Assembly: GCA_905250075.1 (NCBI GenBank)
Contig: CAJNOP010000010.1
Span: 186,001 to 250,000 of the forward strand
Source: Rotaria sp. Silwood1
Lineage: Eukaryota > Rotifera > Eurotatoria > Philodinida > Philodinidae
Length of the DNA: 64,000 bases
Direction of reading: 5' to 3'
Shown in pieces: positions 49,331 to 60,802 of this stretch. The position numbers were made by a program, and so were the translations under genes. Under the pieces are notes generated by a model. That model searched no databases, was not told the origin of the DNA, and saw nothing but the letters and a program-made list of their open reading frames with translations. Every line of letters begins with the position of its first letter. The first letter of the stretch is position 1.

Positions 49331-49618
49331 GATTGTGTCCGAGAGTCTTCTGAGATTTATTTTACTGTGTTCATTCAAGAGAATCCTCTTATGTCTGGTG
49401 AACTTTAGTCACTTTTTACTGAATCAATATTTGATATCTTTCCAATGTAGGATTCATACCACGAGTTACTATATATGCATTGATTTGAAATGATTCATTA
49501 ATTAGTCAAATCATTTAATTCAAAGTGGTGAAAGATATTATATGTTTATTAAAGCGATTAATTATTAAAAAAAATATGCATGTCAATGTTTTTGGTTCTA
49601 AACCATAATGGTGAAGCT

Positions 49619-49840
49619 CTACCAATAGTCACCATACCAATAACCAGGCCAGTAGTCTCCATAAGGATATCCTCCGCCATATCGGTACCGATGTCGACCA
49701 TATCCTCGACCGTAACGGTATGGGTCATATACTCGAGGATATCCACGGTATGGTCGACGGTATCGATAATAATCCCAATAAGGATCGTCATAGATCATTC
49801 CACCCCATGAAGGATAGTAATCCCATGGATCCCAACTCAT
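49619..49840 (-). CDS. Small Tyr/Gly/Arg/Trp-rich protein
   Basis: A 73-residue frame starting MSWDPWDYYPSWGGMIYDD and ending YWPGYWYGDYW. Roughly a third of residues are Tyr, with Gly, Arg, Asp, Pro and Trp making up most of the rest; motifs such as RYGRGYGRHRYRYGGGYPYG recur. No signal peptide, no membrane span and no cysteine. An AATAAA lies about 70 bases after the stop on the coding strand (near 49545). Such composition is typical of intrinsically disordered, sticky proteins (structural matrix or condensate-forming). It could also be a chance frame in a biased stretch, since other frames here are also open. No family recognised. Confidence 0.5.
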   Translation of the reverse strand: MSWDPWDYYPSWGGMIYDDPYWDYYRYRRPYRGYPRVYDPYRYGRGYGRHRYRYGGGYPYGDYWPGYWYGDYW

Positions 49841-52800
49841 TATTTATATGATATCACGCTAGAATTAGTATGAAGATAAAAAAGATCTATAGATAAATTT
49901 TACTTAATGTCTACACTTACGTGTTTTAGAAATAAAACTTGTATATACAATTGAATGAACATCAATGAAGAAGGTATGTGCTTTTATACTCAACAATCTC
50001 GTCTATTTACGTTGTTTTTGTTGAATCATCGTCAGTTGGAGAACAACCTTAGAAGTAAACATGTATTTTTCAACAACCCACATACTTGTTTTACTTCTAT
50101 TACTTGCGATTACGAAATATACCAAACCTTGAGCTATCTACATTAATCTAAGTAACCATGCGTGATATTGCGCTTCAAAAATAACCAACTATGCTCAGTC
50201 ATGTGAGGCTTAAAAAGTACAAAAATATATTGACCTCGATTGATTTTTTATTAAATAGACCTCGGACCCTAAAAGTTAAGTTCTTTTAACTTACAATAAA
50301 CGAGATATTTGCTATGTTTAATATTTTATTTCATATTTAAATATATGAAACAAATTAATCAATCTAATATTAAATTTACTTATTCTATCTAATACAAAAA
50401 AAAAAGGTGACAAAAATTCTTTTTTGTTTTAATATCTATATGAAGCCAGAAAAGAATGGCTTATCAAATAAAACTATGATGAATTTGAAAAATCATAAAA
50501 ATTTTATCGTTTCATCGACGTTTTCATTGTTTAGCATTACTATAATTTCATTTTTGTCGATTATAATGATATTGTTGATTAACAAGTCGATGCGATAAAT
50601 TTTTTCATACTGTAAGACGTTCAATATTTTTATTCGATCTTAATTCTTAGTTCAATTTAAATTTAAAGTTTTCATTTTTCGATATAAATACTACAGCTGC
50701 AAGTCATTCAATATCATTTCAAGAATAGATGGCTTGGCTATTCTAAAAATAAATATCAATCATTATTCGGTCGTAAAGTCAATTCTTTTATCTAGATGTT
50801 ATTTCGGTAAATGGTCAATATAACTATTTCATTTATGAATAACTGAATCTTCTACAGATAAAACTAGTTTTGTTGTTAATGGAGTTGACAGGTGATCTTA
50901 AAGAGATTTTGTTTCCACGATTCGTTTGAATAGAAGTGGTACACCACCAATTATAAACTTTACTTGACGGTCTAAGAATGATTTAATCAACTTAATCATA
51001 ATGTGAAACAGAAATCAATGGTTGGTTTTCGTAAATTATATCTAATTCAACAATGTTATGTTGATAATCTGGAAAATAACAGTACAAAGCTACTTCAATT
51101 AATTCAGTATTTGAATAAGCTGATCTGTAAGTTTAACATATGCAGTGTGAAAATTAACATGCCAAATATTTTAATCTCAACGAAAACAACACAATCGATC
51201 GATACTTTAATCAAATACATATGTATGATAATTCATCAAACGATTAAAAAAAGATAGCTGATGAAGTAAATGATGGTCATTTGATTAATATCTAGATGAA
51301 ATACTAATATTTTACATCGATGTTTGTTGATTAATAACACCATTTGATCAACTGCTGAACGAGAGAATAGAATTGATTTTTAAACAATCAAAATCAAATA
51401 ATATCTTTAAACAAAATTAAAGCGTATTATGAGACAGACAAATCTAAATTTGGCTAGTTTTGAATGATCTTATAAAGACTACTTTATTAGATAAAAAAAA
51501 AGTGTTTACATATGAATCTTTACCTTGCTCAAAATTTACTGTGCTTGCATTTTAAGAATTATAAATCTGTACGATAGATGACATTATAATATTTGATTAA
51601 TTCAAATTTTCAGTCAGATGCTTAGTAAATAAGAGATAAGATTTGATTGAAATGACATAATAAGTTCTTATTAATTATCTTTACATCACATATTCATAGT
51701 AGCAATTTGATCGAAGCAACATATATCAAATTTCGAGTCATAGTACTAGATACTTATTTAGTTTACGGATTTGTTTAGAAAAAAGGGTTTCCTAGTAATC
51801 TTCACATATGTTACATACAACTGTACTCAATGAACAAATATTCATGTAATTTGTTACATTCACTATATAATCAAGTTCTTTGCATATCAATAATTTATTT
51901 ACAAGAAAAAAACATAATCATACAAAAGAAAATATCTTGACGTATTTTTGTTCAACTGCTGAATTTATTTCAATTTGAAATCTTACATCAAATCCAGAAT
52001 TTCAGCTGTTATATGACATAGGTAACCCATATTTGTCGAAATTCTTCGCATCAGACCAATAGAATATGCTATAAACAATACATATGATCGGTTAATAATA
52101 TCAATAGGTTTATTCATAGCTATACCTATTTGCATCAATTAACAAAAACATCAATCATATTGACATAAATATTTGGATGATAGCAAGTGAAATATCCACT
52201 TGTTTTTTTTTTTAAACGAATTCAGAAATGTCAATAAATATATTTTGCTGTATCTAGATCATCACGATAATGTGGATTTTCTTTTGAAAAATCTTTCACT
52301 AAGTGCATAATCTAATCGATAACATTTATTACAAACAAAAACAGAAAAAAAGTTAATAGTATAGAAGAAAACAAAGTTTTTATCTATTTTTTGATGAATA
52401 TAATGATGCTAATTGCACATGATTCTCATTCTTATTATTATAATATTGAACAAGAGCCATATGAAGATGATCAAAAGTGTTTCATCAATCATCAAAATGA
52501 TAATATATTCGCAATTATTTTTTTTTTGTAATAATGTCAACAACGAAAACAACAAAAAACAACAATCACGACTTATTTTTGTCATTTAGGTTTAGTTGCT
52601 AAATCCAATACACGCCTAAAAAATATGTTATTTTTTTTGTAACGTCATTTGATGCTAATTGTATAGACTCGCACCATATTCACAATTATTTTATGACGAT
52701 ACAGCAAGCATAGTTTCTTATGTGATGAAAACGGCAAACTTGTTATACCAGTTGAATATTTAAAATAACACAAAGACTAAATCCTTTAAAAATCAAATAA

Positions 52801-52984
52801 AACAATGTTGTACTAATCAAATCTATATAAACGTTTTTCATTAGCACCATTTCACACATTCACTAATGCCTCAAAACTACCAATTCCTAATATTCGATAT
52901 TGTTTATGAAAAGTAATAGTCTCGATGGCTCTTTCTTTTGAACAATAACATTTGAATGCTGTAGATGACGATCAGAATGCTTTA

Positions 52985-53420
52985 GACATGTTTTTCTCGA
53001 TAGAAAAATATGATTTGTAATTAAGTATATTATCATAAGTATAGATCATATATGATACTTGAAAATGGAGAAGAAATAATAAACTGCAGCTAAACATGTT
53101 TTTATTTCAAAGTTTCAATTGACTTGTTCTTTTTCTGTCATCACAAGACTAAATTCAATTCAGATAAGTCGTTAAACATAATCAATATTCGATGACGGAA
53201 AAGAACAAGTCAATTGAAAATTTAAAATAAAAAATGTTTAGCTGCAATTTATTATTTCTTCTATTATTAACTATAGTTTTCTAATTTCTTGTTCTTATGA
53301 ATTGGATCAACTTGGAGCTCATACAATATTACGGTGATCGAAGAAAAATACTATCGATACTGAATTTTTAAACAATAATAAATACACTGATGCTGAGAAT
53401 AATCAATACACTTCACAAAC
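52985..53420 (+). repeat. Diverged repeat, copy 2 (interrupted)
   Basis: Second copy of 49125-49330. The match breaks after TTAAGTATA and resumes at CTATAGTTTTCTAATTTCTT; the extra sequence between contains the element 53069-53262. Confidence 0.55.
53069..53262. mobile_element. MITE-like inverted-repeat element nested in repeat copy 2
   Basis: Arms 53069-53142 and 53262-53191 are inverted copies: GAAGAAATAATAAA, (C/T)TGCAGCTAAACAT, TTCAATTGACTTGTTCTTTT and a GTCATC end. Total about 195 bp, no coding capacity. The uninterrupted relative at 49125-49330 marks the approximate empty site. The exact ends are uncertain, because the extra sequence is slightly larger than the arms. Confidence 0.7.
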
Positions 53421-54134
53421 GACCTTCACATCATTTTTGTATTTAACTAAGATATACTTGTTCAAGTGCTTTTCTATACGGTTCAATATTTCTTCCATAT
53501 GTTTTGAATTCGGATTAATGAAACTTACAACTAATAATCAGACAGAAAGGGAAATATTCAAAAGTACGATTAAAAAGATTCTCTTGTCAATTAATAATAA
53601 CCATTTCTCATTCTGAATTTCTTGTTTCATAAAATGCTTGTGCCTTTTCAGTTCTGCTAGATATCGATTTTTCAATAGGTTGCCAATCATCATCTCATCA
53701 AGAAGATAAATTTTCTTGAATTTTTCGTCATCCTGCATTTGGTAGTAATGAACAAAATGTTAAACATTCCAACTTAATATTGAAAAAATTGTATTAATAA
53801 AATTTGCATCATACCGAATTTTAACGTTACTTGTTTGATGATTTGATTGAATAATAGCTTAATTAATATCATGATCATCGAAATTCGAAACGATTTTGAT
53901 TGAAAAAAAACGAAAAAGATAATTGAGATACTTTAGAATAGGTATCTGTTGGTCTTAGCGATATTATATGAATGGCCAAATCAATTATAGATGTCGTCGG
54001 TCTTAACATGCTTCATTTCTCATTAAATGAAATGTTGTTTCGAAAATAATACAAATAAGTTTTTCTCAATATTATTCTAAAAAAATATCTATATAGCACA
54101 CGATAATGAAATTCTATTTCATTATATAAATAAA

Positions 54135-55677
54135 ACAGAAATTACATAATTAAATAAACCAAAAACATTAAATGTTTTGACATGTTCAATGATTAAACAG
54201 ATTTATTCACAGATGAAAGTATGAGTTTTTGTATTTTCTACTAAGTTTTCGTTTAATAATTATTTAGGAATGCAAATCAAATAGAAAAACAGAATTAATT
54301 ATCATTAAAAATACTGAATCAAAAGGATTCTTTGCTGATTATGATATTAAAAGTAATAAAAACACAAACACAATTATGTAATTCATTTTAGCCAATAAGT
54401 AAAACATTACTTCTCTCAATGACATGATCTAACAGTGAAAATATTCGAACTGATTACTTCAGAGATGAATATCAACTTATTTATCTTATTGGAACTTACA
54501 AAATACCGGATATTACATTGATCAATCGTATTACAATGGATGGAGTATGTTGAATAGAAGTAAACATTTATCAATTAGTTTATTACAGGGTTGTGGTTTA
54601 TCAGTACACGCATTATTTCGAATAGCTGCAGAAATAACAACTGTTGTTATACCTAAAACAGCTGCTGATAAATAAAAAAATTGTTCATTGATTAATGTGA
54701 TTGGTTTTATTTTAAAAAAAGAGTTATTTTCGAATGCTGATGGTTCATATTATCTTCCATGTAGATCGAATAACCTTGGTGTGTTTCTTTGCTGAACAGG
54801 TCATCGTTCACATGGTATAGATGCTGTTTATGTTGGTGATATTGAACAAAAACTTATTAGATTACCAAAAGCTAATTATAATTTAAAAAAAGAAGTTTTG
54901 GATAACCAGAGTGAATCGGTAGACCTTCAAAATTTGACGAAATATTGTAAAAAGAAATCAATCGAAGTCGATAGTATGTTCAAGATCATTAGCCGTTTAA
55001 CTGTAATCATCTGTATTCACAGTTTTGACTCATTTTTCAAATGTTCGACTAGAATCAGTTGTTTTTCTTACGAGCAGTATATTTTGTTATTTTCATCGGT
55101 TAATTCACTCGATGATTTTGATGCTTTTTTTAAATAGGTCATATCTCAATCATCATTTAGTCTTTAAGAACAATTACTATTGATTAATTGAGTATTTTCA
55201 ATAGATGTGAAAAATGTTGAAACTATTTTCCAACAATTAGAATCTAATGGGTCATTATTTACTTTAAAACAACTTTCAATTCTTAAGAAAATGGTATAGT
55301 TATTCATATTTTCTTTAGATATTTTAAGTATTTGTCTATTTAGAGTCCAACATCGTTGAAAATCGAATTAGAACAATTGAAATGAGGAAAACAGTTAGAT
55401 ATAAAAGAATGTTCAAAAATAGAATATCGCATTTTACATTATGTTATAAATGATCATGACTTTGTTGAAGGTGTTCAAGCTGGTATGTATTCTTGATAAT
55501 TACAATAAAACGCAAATCATACTCATCTTTCTATTTTTCAATTTCTTATTGATAAAGATAATAAGCCTTGATGAAAACCTAATGAATCAGAACATATTTC
55601 TAATGAACATATTGCACATTATTTTGAAAAATTATCACACAATAAAGAATTACAATTATCATAAAAGGCACAACTGA
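54135..55677 (+). pseudogene. HIBCH: 3-hydroxyisobutyryl-CoA hydrolase pseudogene
   Basis: HIBCH removes CoA from 3-hydroxyisobutyrate in mitochondrial valine breakdown. Islands occur in the family's order: NKPKTLNVLTCSMIKQIY (from 54150), KTELIIIKNTESKGFFADYD (54275), YFRDEYQLIYLIGTYKIPDI then INRITMDG (54455), GCGLSVHALFRIAAE (54592), ADGSYYLPCRSNNLGVFL then TGHRSHGIDAVYVGDI, FQQLESNGSLFTLKQLSILK (55228), MSPTSLKIELEQLK across a former splice site, and CSKIEYRILHYVINDHDFVE. Splice-like junctions remain. Stops interrupt several islands, for example after MDGVC, and GGG of the oxyanion region is lost. The oxyanion and active-site loops are damaged, so no function is expected. Confidence 0.82.
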
Positions 55678-58600
55678 TAATCATTGACATGTACAGGTGA
55701 GCTAGAAGGTCAACTTTTTCTAATAAATAATGAAATAGATGCTTGTTTTAACTAGTTATTTCTAAAAGAGAACTTTGTTCGTGGAACTTAATTTAATAAG
55801 TTTTGGATTATGTGTTTGATTTTCTTATATATTTTTTTCTTAAAATAATTTTAATTAGAATTGACGCTAAATTTTATTTGCATTCGTGAACCGATTAATG
55901 GTTTCTATAATCAAATTTTCATAATAAACTGTATGTAATGTCAACCTACGTCTTCTACTTTTTCGATCTTGCACACATATATATGTAGTTTCATATAGAT
56001 AGATAAAAAGTATCAGTTCTCAGAAGAAGAAGTATCAGTGTGGGAATGATTCTGTGTAGATCAGACCGAACTGAATTGACCAATCATGGTTCTCGATGAC
56101 TTGCTCGGGTGAGAGAGATTATAGTTCAGTGATCAGCTTTTAGGTTATTCGTTAAATTTTTTTCCAACACAACGCAAAAGTTGAGAAAGACAAGCATCTT
56201 CAATCTTCCTTTGTCGAGATTCATGCCATCTATTGTCGAGCAGCTGGTCCATAGATTGAGTCGATATTTGTTCTATCTTTGCAGTCACTTCATCAATGAA
56301 AGAACTTGTATTCTGTAGGTGAAAGTTGATTAGATGCAGTCATCATTTACATGGATTGATTTGTTTGACTAAGATAGACATTATCCATAAGGCTGCAAAA
56401 GAGGCACAGTGTATGGTAGTTGGCTAGTCTACTAATAGACCAATCGATCGCCGATTCTATTTCTGTTATCAATGAAGCGAATTGATAACAAAAATATGAG
56501 ATCGAAAAAGCCTCATCTAATCTTCTAAACCATAATTCGAAAGTTCGTTGTCATTATTTAATATTATTCAAGGCTTATTTTTTATCCTTTATTTCTAGCC
56601 TCAGAAATTCAGACATTAATAAGAATTTTTTCAAAAAACTTTTCTGGTTTATTGTCGCACTTCTCATGGGCTGTATTGTCAAGCTATCGTTCATTTTCGG
56701 CAAAAATATAAAATACTATTCAATGTGATACAAATTCTGAATAAAACAGTTAACAATTATGTTGAAACTTTTCTTTTAGCTTTCAAGGTAAAACAACAGA
56801 TCGGCAAAATTTTTCATCGAAATATTCTTCCGTATGAAAGATTCTTAAATACCTTAACCTGTTCGTTGGTCATGAAATAATATTTAACTGATCATTTATG
56901 CTAAAATAAAACTAGTCAACATTTGCTTTTTACAACTATTACTTTTATAGAAGAATTTGAATTGTATAATCGAATGAAAATAAAAACATTCATATAATTT
57001 AATTATTTGTGTAAACAGATAATTGTTATTATAAAAAGTGTTTAAATATATTTTCTATTTGTTATTCATTCTTCGAAAACTTTGAGAAATGCTCATAAAA
57101 TTGATGATAATGGAGCTCTATTATAAAGTGTTAATATATGAAGAGTTACTCACTCTAAATAAATAACAAACATAAAATTCTCTGATATTAAAAGTGGTTT
57201 AATAGATTTATTCGTTATTGAAACTAGAAGAAGTCCATGTCACGGTATCACAGAGAAATATCAACTAAATATAAATCATTTTTATAGGTAGTTAAAAGAA
57301 ATTGAAAACAAAGACTTGTTAAATTTTCAAAAGTTAATTATAATTTAGTAAAGGAATTTTCGAATGAATATATTGAATTGATGGATATTTAAGTTTTATT
57401 TTAAGATTTTTATTAAACGTAATGCTATTGAAATAAGAAATGCTAAATGTTAATACGTGAAAACAGTTAAACAGCCATTTAAGACAACGGTTATAACTGA
57501 ACATAATAATGTTTGATAAATAATGATAATTGGAACGAGTTTTTTAAATTCTTTTTCAAAGTCATAATAATTATCATTATTACATATATGCATACAAATC
57601 ATGATGTATAACAATATTTCAAATAAAGATACTACACAATTGTATTTCTAATCGATTTAGAAATAACAGTGTCTCTTTCTTGTTTTTTTTCGTTCACCTA
57701 TCTATCTAATGGTTTGTTAAGAAAAGCAAAAAGAAGTGAAAATATATAGACTGTAATTTATCATAATTTTCTGTTAATAGCCTACGTATTTCTAAAGATG
57801 AGAATTGTGATGATCTTTGGGATAACTAATAAGTATTTATTAAAAGTACAAATGATGCAGCAAAAACGAACATTGCGTCTAGTTGATTTGTAAAAATTTA
57901 AGAGAGTGTCAAGCAGACTTTTGAGTCTCTCATTTTTTCGAAAAAGAATATCACACTTCTAGATTGAGTGTGAGCATCATGATATATCAGCAACAATCCA
58001 TAGCTGTTAGAAAAATAGAATTTCATATTCTTCTATACAATTCCTTTCTTCAGATTCAGTCAGCATATGTTTTATAAGATTGAAACATAAGTTAAGAGAT
58101 CTAAATGGATCTAAAAGAAAATCATCTAACAATACTTTTTCATCTGTATCTTAAGGATTAATGAAGGACACAATTAGTTATCAATCATCTGAGAAAAATT
58201 TCTATTTTCTATTTCGTTCAAAGATTTTTCAATCTTCAGATAAAATTCATCATGATATTGGATTTCTAACTCTTTTTCAAAGATAACAAGCCATTTTTAG
58301 ATTATAATATGATATATCAATATTACTTATAAGTATCTAAATAGTATTCTATTAGATTCCAATAAAAGTAATAGAAAACGTACATTGTCTAATGGTGTTA
58401 AAAGTGAATTATTAGCACTATGTATCAAATTTATTGAAATACATACACATGATGATTTATCTTTTGTGTCAATGGCAAATTTTTTCTGTCTATTTTATTG
58501 AAACAATATAACGAGCATTTGTAGCATACTCTTCTACTGTCAATATTATGAGAGGAATATTTTATACTATATCAACAACTGATTTTCGTCTTTTTCTTGT

Positions 58601-58710
58601 TCTCCTTAGATATTACCAGGTTCTTATATATTATCAAAATATTAGTAACATGTGGAGAAAACAGAATAGTAGATTGTAAATATCTATTTTTAGATACTAA
58701 ATTTAATTAA
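55678..58710. other. Spacer with possible relics
   Basis: About 3 kb of AT-rich DNA. A short stretch near 57290-57405 resembles part of the HIBCH relic, and 58380-58490 has a coding-like run (SNGVKSELLALCIKFIEIHT). Neither is an intact gene. Confidence 0.4.
57290..57405 (+). pseudogene. Possible second HIBCH fragment
   Basis: The nucleotide run TTGAAAACAAAGACTTGTTA...TTTTCAAAAGTTAATTATAA and the following bases align with 54842-54930 of the HIBCH relic (ATTGAACAAAAACTTATTAG...CCAAAAGCTAATTATAATTT). AT-rich sequence makes a chance match possible. Confidence 0.35.
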
Positions 58711-59418
58711 ATGAGTGAACTTGTATCTCGTTTAAAATTAATTCTTCAACGTATAAATGAACTATCACCACCTCATCGTTCACCTGTTCGTTTAATTGCT
58801 ATATCAAAAACAAAGCCAGTTGAAGATATCATTGAGCTTTATTCTGCTGGACAACGTTATTTTGGTGAAAACTATGTCGAAGAATTAGAAAAAAAATCTA
58901 ATCATCATTTAATTCGTAGTCAATGTCCAGATATACGTTGGCATTTTGTTGGTCATTTACAACGAAAAAAGGTTCCTCGAATCTTAACACGTGTACCAAA
59001 TCTTGATTGTATTCAAACAATTGATTCCATTGATTTAGCTAATCGTTTAAATTTAGTTCTTCAACAACAATCACGAAAATTAAATATTCTTATACAAATA
59101 AATACAAGTAATGAAAAACAAAAATATGGAATTGACTCAAAACAATTTTTATCTTTATATGAATATATTAAAATGAAATGTCCACTGCTAATATGTCAAG
59201 GTTTAATGACAATTGGTTCATTAGATAATGTTCAAACGGAGAATGATCAAGATTTTCAAGTTTTAATTAAATGTCGGGAAGAATTATGTGCAAAATATAA
59301 TTATAATTTAAATGCTATTGAACTTTCAATGGGTATGTCGCATGATTATGAACGTGCTATTGAAATGGGAAGTACGATTGTTCGTGTGGGTAGTTCAATA
59401 TTTGGAGCTCGTCATTGA
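58711..59418 (+). CDS. PLPBP: Pyridoxal phosphate homeostasis protein (YggS/PROSC family)
   Basis: Binds pyridoxal 5'-phosphate and buffers its free level; found in the cytosol and mitochondria. Single exon, 235 residues; human PLPBP has 275. It is an alanine-racemase-type TIM barrel without the second domain. Motifs: RLIAISKTKPVEDIIELYSA with the PLP lysine K33, RYFGENYVEELEKK, IRWHFVGHLQRKK, LIQINTSNEKQKYGI, GLMTIGS, LSMGMSHDYERAIEMGSTIV, and RVGSSIFGAR for phosphate binding. All key residues are present. The ATG follows a TTTTTAG that may be a 5'UTR acceptor. AATAAA occurs about 20 bases after the stop. Confidence 0.95.
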   Translation: MSELVSRLKLILQRINELSPPHRSPVRLIAISKTKPVEDIIELYSAGQRYFGENYVEELEKKSNHHLIRSQCPDIRWHFVGHLQRKKVPRILTRVPNLDCIQTIDSIDLANRLNLVLQQQSRKLNILIQINTSNEKQKYGIDSKQFLSLYEYIKMKCPLLICQGLMTIGSLDNVQTENDQDFQVLIKCREELCAKYNYNLNAIELSMGMSHDYERAIEMGSTIVRVGSSIFGARH

Positions 59419-60802
59419 TTTTTGTTCCATTGATATAATAAATAAAAAAATCACATTTCTTAATCCTTCATTCAGGTTTATGTATACAGATCGATTATTG
59501 CAGGTTCAATCTTTGTTGCCAAAATTGGCACTGAAATCATTTGTTTCATTGATTAGTAAATCACTTATTATTAAAATATTTTTTATTTGATTGTAATCTC
59601 AACATTTATTCAAAGCGTAGATTTGGCAAATAGGAAAACAACGTATGTGTTTCATTTGCAGAGAAGAGAAAATAGATTTAAAAAAAAAAGTTTTTTATCA
59701 TAACTATAGAACATTTATCGAAAGAGCTAAACAAGTTTCATCGCTGGAATTAAAAGTTTGCTAATATACGTTGGTCAGCAAATTATTAAAAAAATTACAA
59801 AGTCAAATCAATCTCGGAGCAGATAGTTTTACCGAAATCATAATTGACAACATTTATTATTCATGGAATCAGATTTTATATTGATAAATTAGTAATATGT
59901 AATAAATTCATCATATATCTACATTAATTAGAAGAAATAAAATGAGTTGCTTAACATAGTTTTATATAAAGTATGGGTTTGACTGGAAAGAAAAGAGTAC
60001 ACACAATATCTCATTGTCTAACTCTTTGCAACTGAGAATACGGTAAAAAAAATGGATTATCAATCAAAACATCAAAATGTAAAATAAAAGGAAAAGTTTT
60101 AAAATTTTTCTTTTTCTTCAACAGGGCCTTAAATGATAAATAAAAATTTTTCTACAAAACAATAATAGCTAATTGTGCCATTAGTAAATTAATAGATAAA
60201 TTAAAAACTAAATTTACAAAGGTTTCTAAAATAGTTTTTCATACCATAGTTTATATTTTGTTTCCTTTTGTTTCTTGTCATGGTAACGACGCTGAATTAT
60301 TGATTGGCTCGATGTGTTTTTCTTTTTCTCTCATTCGATTCATACTGTTTGTACTCGTAACGGATGTACGATAAAACAGTCGTTCAATTTGAATTGTTCT
60401 TAATCATTCTAACTAATATCATACATGTAAAGATAGGAAGGATCACACATAGCTGATTTTAATGATACTGCTTATTTGACCACATCAATACATACAGTCT
60501 CTTCTGCTTTGTGCTTACTCCCTTGCCTATCCTTCCACATAAGCATGTGAAGTGCGTTTGCGGTTCTGTCAGAGAGACTTAATGTCCTTTTGGTACCCAC
60601 AGAAGTGCATGCAGAGGTTTTTGGCATACATGTATGGTATCTCGACTATTGTTGAGATTGATCTCAGCACTATTCCACTAGGTTCCGGCTGTCTCTCTGC
60701 TCGCGCACACATGAATAGAAGCATTCGAGACAAAAAAAAACAATTGTAATAGACACAAATAAATAGTGGACGAAATTTATTTGTTATAGCAAATAAACTT
60801 GA
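59419..60802. other. Convergent spacer PLPBP / ART-TPR
   Basis: 3' flanks of two convergent genes. 60500-60720 is visibly less AT-rich than its surroundings and contains a 65-codon open frame, but with no recognisable motif. Confidence 0.45.

Larger units (their letters stand above)
46470..49618. other. Spacer with coding-like relics and a G/T-rich tract
   Basis: No intact gene. Coding-like islands near 47030-47240 and 48265-48380 are listed separately. A G/T-rich stretch lies at 48465-48585. Confidence 0.45.
49841..54134. other. Long spacer with repeats, no recognised gene
   Basis: AT-rich. Holds repeat copy 2 and a MITE-like element (53069-53262). Open frames of 60-85 codons near 50407 and 51003 have no recognisable motif. 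Confidence 0.45.

Noticed and set aside
49558-49810. Overlapping frames on both strands at the Tyr-rich ORF
   Set aside because: By-products of the same biased sequence; only 49619-49840 has a good start, composition and a downstream AATAAA.
60552-60749. 65-codon frame in the less AT-rich patch
   Set aside because: No motif, no splice context; the composition change alone is not evidence of a gene.
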